A stretch of DNA of 41,128 nucleotides. Origin: Chitinophagales bacterium (GTDB taxonomy: Bacteria > Bacteroidota > Bacteroidia > Chitinophagales > UBA10324). Below, piece by piece: positions 26,518 to 34,154 of the stretch. The translations under genes were made by a program, and so were the position numbers. Numbering within the stretch: position 1 is the first letter of the stretch; every line of letters starts with the position of its first letter. Below the pieces are notes generated by a model. It was given only the letters and a program-made list of their open reading frames with translations, made no database searches and was not told the origin of the DNA. Where the stretch lies: positions 1-41,128 of the forward strand of contig JANWXQ010000077.1 in NCBI GenBank assembly GCA_025057275.1, in the 5' to 3' direction.

Positions 26518-26535
26518 TTAATGTTCATTAACATT
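26518..26535. promoter_or_regulatory. Overlapping inverted repeats, candidate operator
   Basis: Two perfect inverted repeats overlap: TTAATG-TT-CATTAA (26518-26531) and AATGTT-CATT-AACATT (26520-26535). They lie between the divergent promoters of the two propeller operons, 27 bp upstream of the leftward -7 element. This is a plausible binding site for a dimeric regulator acting on both arms, though AT-rich palindromes also arise by chance. Confidence 0.4.
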
Positions 26536-26590
26536 CTAAACCGATATGTTTTCCCGTCGGTGTTTCTGCCTCACGGCCTGATGTTAACGC

Positions 26591-26617
26591 TATGCAAAGC
26601 ACTGCTTTTGGTATGCA
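26591..26617 (+). repeat. Direct repeat TATGCA-N15-TATGCA
   Basis: TATGCA occurs at 26591-26596 and again at 26612-26617, 21 bp start to start, or two helical turns. The pair flanks the possible -33 element of the rightward operon (TTTTG at 26606-26610), a typical place for an activator site. The repeat is short and may be coincidental. Confidence 0.3.
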
Positions 26618-26634
26618 TTGACCCAGTAATTTTG
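26608..26634 (+). promoter_or_regulatory. Promoter TTG-N16-TAATTTTG
   Basis: An exact -7 element TAATTTTG (26627-26634) is preceded by TTG at 26608-26610, spacing 16 bp, close to the range reported for Bacteroidota promoters. The ATG of the first 753-residue gene is 28 bp further on. This is among the best promoters in the window. Confidence 0.6.
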
Positions 26635-26662
26635 CCCCCACAGCTCCAAACCCGATTCAATC

Positions 26663-28924
26663 ATGAAGTTTAAAACCATCGCTCTTCTTTTTGTAGGGGT
26701 AGTTGTTTTGGCAGGGGTGGCTTTCGCCGTTGTGCGCTGGGCCGGTCAAGATTCGCCCGAAATAAAATATACTGCTACCACCATGCCTGAAATTTATTAT
26801 GAGATCATTGACAATCTGCCTCCTACCATCCTGTACAGCCGCAACGATGTGATTCTGCCGTACTATCAACAGCTGCTGGCTAAGGACCCGGAAAATCCCT
26901 ATCTGAAATTTCAGGTGGGTATTCAACACATTTTGTACGGCACCACGGAAGAAGGATTGAAAATTCTTGAGGAACTGGAAGCCAGCAACTCGTTTATGAC
27001 CAATCCGAATTTTCTCAGGGTTGCAGACGGGGAGAACTGGTCGGTGGTGGACTCACTCAAACAGTTTCTGGCGTTGGGCTATCTGCGCCTGGCCGAGCAG
27101 ACCAACTGTATCATGAACCACAACGATGAAAGCTGTGTGTTTCCCATTTCCGGCGCCGGTGTTCACATCAACAAAGACCCGGCCCGCGAAGCCATCCGGC
27201 GGTACCTGCAGCTCATTAAGGAATATCCGGACGACCATCTGTGTGTTTGGCTGCTCAACATTGCCCTTCAGGCTTACGGCAGTGTGCCACCGGAAGTTCC
27301 GGCCAATCTGGTCATCTCTAAAGACGCCCTTCCCAATGAATACAACATCGGCCGCTTTGACGACATTGCCGTAGACCTGGGTGTGGAAAATATGCTCGAT
27401 GCAGGAGGGGTTGCCGTGGATGACTACGATAACGACGGATACATCGACATCATCAATGGAGCTGTGCGGCTCAAAGGGCAGGTACGCTACTTCCACAACA
27501 ACGGCGACGGCACCTTCAGTGACTGGACCGAGCGTGCCGGCCTTAAAGGCGCTTACGAGGGTTTGAATCTGGTGCAGGTGGACTACAACAACGACGGGTG
27601 GATGGATTTCATCATTCCGCGCGGAGGCTGGAAGGCCAAGGCAGGATTCCTGCCTTCCTCTCTTTATCGGAATAACGGCGACGGCACCTTTACCGATGTG
27701 ACCATAGAAGCTGGTCTGTTGCAGTTTGCCCCGACCCAGTCAGTGGAAGCAGCCGATATCGACCTAGATGGCGACGTGGACCTCTTCTTTGGCAATGAGT
27801 ACTTCACGTACAGTAAGATGTTTCTGAACAACGGCGATGGTACCTTCAAGGATGTGGCCAAAGAGGTGGGTATTTACTTCAAGGGTTATGTAAAAGGTTC
27901 CTCTTTCGGCGACTACAACAACGACGGCTATCCTGACCTGTATATCAGCGATTTCGGAAACAAGAACAGACTCTACCGCAACAATGGTCCGGATAAAAAT
28001 GGCCTGGTCACCTTCACGAACGTAGCGGAAGAAGCCGGCGTAACCGAACCCAAAAAGAGTTTCCCCTGCTGGTTTTTTGACTACAACAATGACGGCTGGC
28101 AGGACATTTACGTTTCAGCCTACAAGCCGGGCTTTATTTCCGCCAAAGAATTTCTGGGCCTGCCCATGGATTCGACGATGTTCCCCTGCCTGTACCGCAA
28201 CAACGGCGACGGCACGTTTACCAACGTGACGCTGGAAACCAACATAGCTTACGAATCCTTTACCATGGGCTGCAATTACGGTGATCTGGACAACGACGGT
28301 TGGCTGGATTTTTACCAGAGCATCGGCGCACCCGATTATCGAGCCATTTTCCCCAACCGCATGTACCGCAACAACCAGGGCAAACATTTCCAGGATTGCA
28401 CCATCAGCGGAGGATTCGGTCAGTTGCAGAAAGGGCATGGCGTTTCCTTCTGCGACTTTGACTTCGACGGCGATCAGGATGTCTATACCGACTACGGCGG
28501 CTTTTTTTACGGCGATGTATTTCAGAATTCCTTTTACCTCAATCCCGGGCATGGCAACAACTGGGTCAATGTCCGGTTTGAAGGCACCGATAACAACCGC
28601 TTTGGGGTAGGTTGCCGCGTAAAACTCACCTTCACCGATCAGGGCGTTAAGCGCCATACCTATCACGTCATCAGTAAGGGAGCCAGCTTTGGCAGTAATC
28701 CCATCCGGTTGCAGGCCGGGGTCGGCAAGGCAACTGTAATTGAAGAAATGGAAGTTATCTGGCCGAAAGGACAGAAAAAGCAGGTGTTCCGCAACATTCC
28801 GGTCAATACCCTGTATCATTGCCGGGAAGATGCGGATCAGCTCAACCCGCTGTCCATCAAGCCAATAACCTTCATTCTGCGCAAGCCGGATCAGCAGCAG
28901 CAACATCATCATCACATGATGTAA
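26663..28924 (+). CDS. Membrane-anchored CRTAC1-like propeller protein A
   Basis: A 753-residue protein with an N-terminal hydrophobic segment (MKFKTIALLFVGVVVLAGVA) that may be an uncleaved anchor, as no lipobox is seen. Residues 35-230 are mainly helical and TPR-like and include the motif NHNDESCVFPISGAGVH with two nearby cysteines. Seven DxDxDG-type loops follow (DYDNDGYID, DYNNDGWMD, DIDLDGDVD, DYNNDGYPD, DYNNDGWQD, DLDNDGWLD, DFDFDGDQD), consistent with one seven-bladed calcium propeller, and then an ASPIC/UnbV domain (GVGCRVKLTF, KGASFGSNPIRLQAGVGKA, VIWPKGQ). The C-terminus is Gln- and His-rich and ends in HHHHMM. A second copy follows after 38 bp. The function is unknown; periplasmic or surface binding is inferred. 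Confidence 0.88.
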   Translation: MKFKTIALLFVGVVVLAGVAFAVVRWAGQDSPEIKYTATTMPEIYYEIIDNLPPTILYSRNDVILPYYQQLLAKDPENPYLKFQVGIQHILYGTTEEGLKILEELEASNSFMTNPNFLRVADGENWSVVDSLKQFLALGYLRLAEQTNCIMNHNDESCVFPISGAGVHINKDPAREAIRRYLQLIKEYPDDHLCVWLLNIALQAYGSVPPEVPANLVISKDALPNEYNIGRFDDIAVDLGVENMLDAGGVAVDDYDNDGYIDIINGAVRLKGQVRYFHNNGDGTFSDWTERAGLKGAYEGLNLVQVDYNNDGWMDFIIPRGGWKAKAGFLPSSLYRNNGDGTFTDVTIEAGLLQFAPTQSVEAADIDLDGDVDLFFGNEYFTYSKMFLNNGDGTFKDVAKEVGIYFKGYVKGSSFGDYNNDGYPDLYISDFGNKNRLYRNNGPDKNGLVTFTNVAEEAGVTEPKKSFPCWFFDYNNDGWQDIYVSAYKPGFISAKEFLGLPMDSTMFPCLYRNNGDGTFTNVTLETNIAYESFTMGCNYGDLDNDGWLDFYQSIGAPDYRAIFPNRMYRNNQGKHFQDCTISGGFGQLQKGHGVSFCDFDFDGDQDVYTDYGGFFYGDVFQNSFYLNPGHGNNWVNVRFEGTDNNRFGVGCRVKLTFTDQGVKRHTYHVISKGASFGSNPIRLQAGVGKATVIEEMEVIWPKGQKKQVFRNIPVNTLYHCREDADQLNPLSIKPITFILRKPDQQQQHHHHMM

Positions 28925-28962
28925 ATCCTTCTTACCCTGACGCTTTCAACGCAATTTTTTTC

Positions 28963-31290
28963 ATGAAACGCAAAACGATTTTCTTTCTGATCGTCATCGG
29001 CATAGGCATAGCTGCAGGCGCGGTTTATGCTTACAAGAAGCTGGCCAGTGATTACGATGGCAGGGTGCACTACACGGCCACCACCATGCCTGAGATTTAC
29101 TATGAAATTATTGACCAGTTGCCGCCAACTATTCTGTACGGCCGCAACGACGTGATCCTGCCCTACTACCAGAAATTGTGGAGCCAGGATCCGAACAATT
29201 CCTGGCTGAAGTTTCAGGTTGGCATGCAGCACATCTTTTACGGAACCACGGAAGAGGGACTGAAGCTGCTGGAAGAGCTGGAAGCGGATGAGCAATTTCT
29301 GCGCAACCCGAAGTTTAACACCAAGAAAAAGAATGACGAATGGTCGGTAGTGGATTCGCTGAAGAACTTCCTGGCATTGGGCTATCTGCGATTGGCCGAA
29401 CAGACCAATTGCATCATGAACCACAACGACGAAAGTTGTGTATTTCCCATTTCGGGCGGGGGAGTACATATCCACAAAGACCCCGCAGCCGAAGCCATTC
29501 GCCGCTACCTGAAGCTCATTCAGGAGTATCCTGACGATCCGCTGAACATCTGGCTGCTGAACATTGCGCTTCAGGCTTATGGCAGTGTGCCGCCTGAGGT
29601 GCCGGCTCATCTGGTTATTCCCAGGGAACGCATGCCCGATGAATACAACATCGGCCGCTTCAACGATATTGCCACTGATCTGGGGGTGGAGAATCTTTTG
29701 GATGCCGGAGGAAATGCCGTGGATGACTTTGATAACGATGGCTACATCGACATCATCAATGGCAGCGCCCGTTTGAAAGGCCAAATCCGTTTTTACCGCA
29801 ACAATGCCGACGGCACCTTCAGCGACTGGACGGAACGCGCCGGACTTATAGGTGCTTACGAAGGTTTGGGCATGATGCAGTTTGATTACAACAACGACGG
29901 ATGGATGGATTTTATGATCACCCGAGGCGGCTGGAAAGCCAAAGCCGGCTTCTTGCCCCCGTCGCTTTATCGCAACAACGGAAATGGCACTTTTACTGAC
30001 GTCACCGTCGAGGCTGGCCTCCTCCATTTTCTACCCTCCCAAACGGCTGAAGCCGCAGACATTGATCTGGACGGCGACCTGGACCTGTTCATCGGCCACG
30101 AATACCATACCTACAGTCGGATGTACCTCAACAACGGTGATGGTACCTTCCGCGATGTTACCCGCCCCACCGGCTTGTTCTTCAAGGGCTTTGTGAAAGG
30201 CTGCTCGTTTGGTGATTACAACAACGATGGGTATCCCGATCTGTTTGTCAGCGATTTCGGTCGTCCCAACAAACTGTTTCGCAACAACGGTCCGGGTAAA
30301 GACGGTTTGGTAACGTTTACCGAAGTGGGCAAAGAAGCCGGCGTGACCAATCCCATCTGGAGTTTCCCCTGCTGGTTCTTTGACTACAACCACGACGGAT
30401 GGGAAGACATCTACATTTCAGCGTACAAACCCGGTTACATTATCAATTCCTGCCGTGAGTTTCTCGGACTGCCTATGGATTCCACCATGTTCCCCTGTCT
30501 GTACCGCAATAATGGTGACGGAACATTTACCAATGTTGCCCGGCCAACCAACGTGGCTTATGAAACCTTTGCCATGGGTTGCAACTACGGTGATCTGGAC
30601 AATGACGGCTGGCTGGATTTCTTCCTGAGTATCGGCGCTCCTGATTACCGCGCCATATTTCCCAACCGCATGTATCGCAACAATCAGGGCAAATACTTTC
30701 AGGATTGCACGCTCAGCGGTGGCTTTGGTCAGTTACAAAAAGGTCATGCCGTATCCTACTGCGATTTCGATTACGATGGCGATCAGGATATCTACACGGA
30801 TTATGGCGGCTTTTTCTATGGTGATGTGTTTCAAAATGCCTTTTACCTGAATCCCGGACACGGCAACAACTGGATTAATGTCCGGTTGGAAGGAACAGAA
30901 AACAACCGTTTCGGCGTAGGATGCCGTGTGAAGCTGACCTTCGTCGACAACGGCCAGCGCCGAAATACCTACTACACCATCAGCAAAGGGGCCAGCTTTG
31001 GCAGCAACCCGATTCGTTTGCAGGCCGGTCTGGGTAAGGCTACGGTAGTGGAAGAGATGGAAATCATCTGGCCGAAGGGACAAAAAAAGCAGGTGTTCAA
31101 TAACGTGCAGGCCAATCGGATTTACCTGTGCAAAGAGGACGCCAGCGAGCTTCAGGTGCTTGACCTGAAACCGCTGGTACTGCGCAGCCGCGAAGTGATG
31201 GCTGAAATGGGATTACCCGTTCAACCGCACAGCCATGGTCATCACGCTCATGGCCATCAGCTGCAGGGTCTGCACCTCATGCAGCATTAA
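28963..31290 (+). CDS. Membrane-anchored CRTAC1-like propeller protein B
   Basis: A 775-residue tandem paralogue of the preceding gene, similar along its whole length; by eye roughly three quarters of residues match. The order is the same: hydrophobic N-terminus (MKRKTIFFLIVIGIGIAAGA), helical region with NHNDESCVFPISGGGVH, seven calcium loops (DFDNDGYID to DYDYDGDQD) and an ASPIC/UnbV domain. The C-terminus is longer and His-rich (PHSHGHHAHGH), which may bind a transition metal. The frame is open to 28819, inside the previous gene, but the ATG at 28963 is where similarity to the paralogue begins. The two genes form one transcript; a hairpin and AT-rich structures after the stop separate them from the haloperoxidase-like gene. 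Confidence 0.88.
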   Translation: MKRKTIFFLIVIGIGIAAGAVYAYKKLASDYDGRVHYTATTMPEIYYEIIDQLPPTILYGRNDVILPYYQKLWSQDPNNSWLKFQVGMQHIFYGTTEEGLKLLEELEADEQFLRNPKFNTKKKNDEWSVVDSLKNFLALGYLRLAEQTNCIMNHNDESCVFPISGGGVHIHKDPAAEAIRRYLKLIQEYPDDPLNIWLLNIALQAYGSVPPEVPAHLVIPRERMPDEYNIGRFNDIATDLGVENLLDAGGNAVDDFDNDGYIDIINGSARLKGQIRFYRNNADGTFSDWTERAGLIGAYEGLGMMQFDYNNDGWMDFMITRGGWKAKAGFLPPSLYRNNGNGTFTDVTVEAGLLHFLPSQTAEAADIDLDGDLDLFIGHEYHTYSRMYLNNGDGTFRDVTRPTGLFFKGFVKGCSFGDYNNDGYPDLFVSDFGRPNKLFRNNGPGKDGLVTFTEVGKEAGVTNPIWSFPCWFFDYNHDGWEDIYISAYKPGYIINSCREFLGLPMDSTMFPCLYRNNGDGTFTNVARPTNVAYETFAMGCNYGDLDNDGWLDFFLSIGAPDYRAIFPNRMYRNNQGKYFQDCTLSGGFGQLQKGHAVSYCDFDYDGDQDIYTDYGGFFYGDVFQNAFYLNPGHGNNWINVRLEGTENNRFGVGCRVKLTFVDNGQRRNTYYTISKGASFGSNPIRLQAGLGKATVVEEMEIIWPKGQKKQVFNNVQANRIYLCKEDASELQVLDLKPLVLRSREVMAEMGLPVQPHSHGHHAHGHQLQGLHLMQH

Positions 31291-31312
31291 GAATCTGGCC
31301 TGACCGGCACGA

Positions 31313-31332
31313 TTTCCGGAGTCCTCCGGAAA
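31313..31332 (+). repeat. Hairpin downstream of the propeller pair
   Basis: TTTCCGGA and TCCGGAAA form a perfect 8-bp stem around the loop GTCC, 23 bp after the stop codon. No T tract follows, so it may protect the 3' end of the message rather than terminate it on its own. Confidence 0.45.
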
Positions 31333-31387
31333 ATGAAATACAAAGTATTTGGGGCGCTAAAGAATGCCGTGGCCCAAATGCAGGCGG

Positions 31388-31446
31388 TGACTTTTTAAAA
31401 TTTTTTGTTAATAAAAGTCAAAACCCGATGCAAGATGGGGGTTTTG
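31388..31446 (+). terminator. Two adjacent stem-loops, probable terminator
   Basis: TGACTTTT (31388-31395) pairs with AAAAGTCA (31413-31420) around an AT-rich loop. Directly after, CAAAACCC (31419-31426) pairs with GGGTTTTG (31439-31446), the A-rich/T-rich flank pattern of many Bacteroidota terminators. The two stems share two bases, so they could be mutually exclusive. They separate the propeller pair from the haloperoxidase-like operon. Confidence 0.45.
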
Positions 31447-31502
31447 TTACGTCTTTTGTGAGCTGAAAAACTACCCTCCCATCAGGTCTTAGCCAGGGGT
31501 GA

Positions 31503-31533
31503 TTGTTTATTACGTTCAACCAAAATGCTTTTG
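31503..31533 (+). promoter_or_regulatory. Candidate promoter TTG-N20-TGCTTTTG
   Basis: TTG at 31503-31505 is followed after 20 bp by TGCTTTTG (31526-31533), one base from TAnnTTTG and at a spacing reported for Bacteroidota promoters. It lies 21 bp before the haloperoxidase-like ATG at 31555, so the three-gene operon could be expressed apart from the propeller genes. Confidence 0.45.
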
Positions 31534-31554
31534 CAAAAAATGAGAAATAAAACC

Positions 31555-32916
31555 ATGAAGCAATGCTCGCTTATTGCCTTGTTGGCTGCTTTCACAGTTG
31601 CCATGGCAGGATGTCAAAAAGGACAAAAAACCCTTGAGTTTAATTCCGTATCCACACCGGCTACTGAGTTGGATAACTCGGTTGCTCTTGCCTGGGTGGA
31701 TATGTTGCTGGATCAGGTACGATTTCAGCGTGTGGGTCCCCCGCCTGCAGCACGGGCTATGGCTTATCTGGGCGTGGCCATGTATCAATCTGTTGCTCCC
31801 GGCATTGCCGGTGCGTATTCGTTGGAAGGTCAGTTAAAGGATCTGGAGAATCTGCCCAAAGCTGACCCGAAGCTGGAGTACGACTGGCCTACCGTGCTCA
31901 ACAATTGCGCCTACCTGGTCTGCGACGAAGGATTGGCCCGCTACATGGGCCCCAACACCGTTGCCCTGAACAACCTGCGCGATAAGATCAACCACATGCG
32001 CGATTCTCTGCTGGGCAAACCTGAAGTGTTTCAGCGCTCATTAGAATACGGCAACGCGCTGGGCCAGGCTCTGGTAGCTTACATGAAAACCGACCAGTAT
32101 GACTATACCCGCGAGCACAACGAATACGAATCGCCCCCGCGCACCAATAACCCCGAATGGTACGAAGTTACCGATGTGGACAAAACACCGTTTGAGCCCT
32201 TCTGGGGAACCCTGCGGCCTATGGGATTGGACACCACCGAGCTGTGTATGATGCAGCCTACCATTCCGTACAGCTCCGATCCCAATTCCGAGTTCTACAA
32301 ATTCAATGTCAAGTTGTACGGAATTGACACTTCTTTTTCTGAATACGAACGCATGACAGCACTCTACTGGGCTGATGATCCCGTGGAAACCTTTACTCCT
32401 CCCGGCCACTGGATGAAAATCGCCAAGCAGCAGGTACGCAAGAACAATTACAACCTGGCCCAAACGTGTGAACTGTATGCCTACCTCGGCATGGCTGTTC
32501 ACAATGCCGGTATTTCCGTTTGGAGAATGAAATATCAGATCAACCTGCTGCGACCGAAGACCTACATCAATGAGGTGTTGGATAAACCCGATTGGGAGCC
32601 CTATCTGGAAACCCCGCCGTTCCCGGAATATCCCTCCGGACACTCCGGATTTTCCGGTGCTGCTGCTGGCATCCTGACCCATTTCTTTGGCGATGTAGAG
32701 TTTACCGACAGCACCAACATGATGATCGGCCTCAAGCCCCGCACGTTTAAATCCTTTAAGGCTGCTGCAGAAGAGGCTGCCTGGTCGCGCATGTATGGCG
32801 GCATTCACTTCGAAGCAGGTATCGTGGACGGCATACGTACCGGTACTTGCATTGCTGAAAACCTGCTCAGGAAAGTGAAAATGGGAGGTGCCTCCCAGCC
32901 GCTGGCAGCCAAATAA
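31555..32916 (+). CDS. Vanadium haloperoxidase/PAP2-like lipoprotein
   Basis: A 453-residue lipoprotein (signal MKQCSLIALLAAFTVAMAGC, acylated Cys20) of the helical PAP2/vanadium-dependent haloperoxidase superfamily. The vanadate/phosphate-binding set is visible: K326 to R333 in the KX6RP motif (KYQINLLRP), PSGH with Ser361, Gly362 and His363, and SRX5H with Arg412 and His418. The Asp often found four residues after the last His is Gly here (HFEAG). These motifs are shared by haloperoxidases, which oxidise halides with H2O2, and by acid phosphatases, so the reaction cannot be decided from sequence. The frame opens at 31525, but the ATG at 31555 gives the signal peptide. It starts an apparent operon with a secreted unknown protein and a haem lipoprotein, next to the CRTAC1-like genes. 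Confidence 0.88.
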   Translation: MKQCSLIALLAAFTVAMAGCQKGQKTLEFNSVSTPATELDNSVALAWVDMLLDQVRFQRVGPPPAARAMAYLGVAMYQSVAPGIAGAYSLEGQLKDLENLPKADPKLEYDWPTVLNNCAYLVCDEGLARYMGPNTVALNNLRDKINHMRDSLLGKPEVFQRSLEYGNALGQALVAYMKTDQYDYTREHNEYESPPRTNNPEWYEVTDVDKTPFEPFWGTLRPMGLDTTELCMMQPTIPYSSDPNSEFYKFNVKLYGIDTSFSEYERMTALYWADDPVETFTPPGHWMKIAKQQVRKNNYNLAQTCELYAYLGMAVHNAGISVWRMKYQINLLRPKTYINEVLDKPDWEPYLETPPFPEYPSGHSGFSGAAAGILTHFFGDVEFTDSTNMMIGLKPRTFKSFKAAAEEAAWSRMYGGIHFEAGIVDGIRTGTCIAENLLRKVKMGGASQPLAAK

Positions 32917-32952
32917 ACTCCGAAACCTGTAACCCATTAAAAATCTGCTCAC

Positions 32953-33492
32953 ATGAAAGTGAAAACGATTATCCTGCTGCTGACCCTTCTGGTTGGCGGT
33001 GTTGCCCAGGCTCAGGTGCTGATGAAAGAATACCTAACTCAGAATCAGAAAGGCGTGGTGGACAAATCCGTCAACTGGCCGGGCAAAAAGGTGTATTACG
33101 AAATGCGATTTGACAGCTCGCGCGCCATGAAGTTTGAAAACTATGGCACTACGCGTTACTACTACACGCTGTTGTTGGCCGACAATCCCGCCATGGCCAA
33201 TGCCATTCAGATCCCCGGTATGGTTCGCGACCTGGTCATCACTACTTATTTTGAGTTTTATTTCAACAACGGAAAAGAGTCCAAGACCTTTACCTTGGTG
33301 TACGACAAAAACAATAAGTGGTACCGCATCAAGTTTGCTCCTCAGTGGGGCTGTCGGCGTGAAGAACTCTGGAAACGGGTTAATTTCATTTCCAGCTATG
33401 AGCAATTGCTCAACAGCATGGTTACCCAGATGGATAACAACCTGAATCTGGATTGCTACAAAGGGCAGAAGCCGGTAATTCTGGATTATTAG
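32953..33492 (+). CDS. Secreted protein of unknown family
   Basis: A 179-residue protein with a clear signal peptide (MKVKTIILLLTLLVGGVAQA, cleavage before Q21). I do not recognise the family. The mature part is rich in aromatic residues and Lys/Arg, with alternating patterns such as KKVYYEMRFD, TRYYYTLLL and YFEFYFNNGK that suggest a beta-rich fold. It has two cysteines (WGC and LDC) that could form one disulfide. It starts 36 bp after the haloperoxidase-like gene and ends 5 bp before the haem lipoprotein gene, so co-transcription is very likely and a shared function plausible. It could be a substrate-binding or accessory subunit; this is inference. Confidence 0.8.
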   Translation: MKVKTIILLLTLLVGGVAQAQVLMKEYLTQNQKGVVDKSVNWPGKKVYYEMRFDSSRAMKFENYGTTRYYYTLLLADNPAMANAIQIPGMVRDLVITTYFEFYFNNGKESKTFTLVYDKNNKWYRIKFAPQWGCRREELWKRVNFISSYEQLLNSMVTQMDNNLNLDCYKGQKPVILDY

Positions 33493-33497
33493 AGCCA

Positions 33498-34055
33498 ATG
33501 ATGCGGCCAGTTCTGCTCACACTGTGCCTTTGGTGGGCGTTTGGCTGTACGATGACGCCGCAAAAGCCGGATGCCAGTCAATATCGTCGGCTGGGAGATT
33601 CCATTGCCACGTTGACCCAACAGGCATTGCTTAAAAACGTCGTGCAGGCGGTAACCGACAGTGGTTTTTCTTATGCCATCCGTTACTGCAATGTGCACGC
33701 CGTTGCTTTGACTTCTGCATTAGCCGGAACGGGCCAGGTGCTATCCATTCAGCGGCTTAGCGACAAGAACAGAAATCCTGACAATCGCATTACGGAGGCT
33801 GCCGACCAAAGTGCGTTTGCCTATTTACAGTCGGGTGGTGCCGATACACTTATTTTCCGGGAAGGAGAGGCAGTATATTACAAGTCCATCAAAATCATGA
33901 TGCCCACCTGTCTGAAATGTCACGGCAGCGACGCCGATTTGGATGCCAGTGTGGCCGAAGTCTTGAAGGAAAAATATCCGGGCGATTTGGCGCGCAATTA
34001 CCGGATGGGTGATCTCCGGGGTATGTGGAAAATTGTAATGAAAACTGAAAGTTAA
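33498..34055 (+). CDS. DUF3365/Tll0287-like haem-binding lipoprotein
   Basis: A 185-residue protein with a signal sequence and a probable lipobox (MMRPVLLTLCLWWAFGC). The body matches the Tll0287-like (DUF3365) domain: an N-terminal helix with LTQQALLKNVVQAVTDSG, then AIRYCNVHAVALTSAL, then RNPDNRITEAADQ, and a single c-type haem motif CLKCH (Cys138, Cys141, His142) near the C-terminus. Such domains bind one covalent haem and are thought to sense or transfer electrons or small ligands in the periplasm. Two ATGs are adjacent (33498 and 33501) and either could be used. Its 5-bp distance from the previous gene places it in the haloperoxidase-like operon and suggests redox chemistry there. Confidence 0.85.
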   Translation: MMRPVLLTLCLWWAFGCTMTPQKPDASQYRRLGDSIATLTQQALLKNVVQAVTDSGFSYAIRYCNVHAVALTSALAGTGQVLSIQRLSDKNRNPDNRITEAADQSAFAYLQSGGADTLIFREGEAVYYKSIKIMMPTCLKCHGSDADLDASVAEVLKEKYPGDLARNYRMGDLRGMWKIVMKTES

Positions 34056-34154
34056 AACCTGTCGCGCCAATACCCTGTGCAGCCACTAGGCGGCGGGGTA
34101 TGCCTGGCAAGCGCGCCATCCGGTTATTTAGAATCAAGTTAAGTGGCCCGGCCG

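Noticed and set aside
27425-30800. Repeated DNA resembling a repeat array
   Set aside because: The repeats encode NNGDGTF and DxDxDG protein motifs of the propellers in frame, with no constant-length repeats and unique spacers, so this is neither CRISPR nor a non-coding satellite.
34056-34154. Possible small RNA or terminator between the haem lipoprotein gene and rny
   Set aside because: No convincing stem with a T tract and no promoter element was found in this convergent gap.
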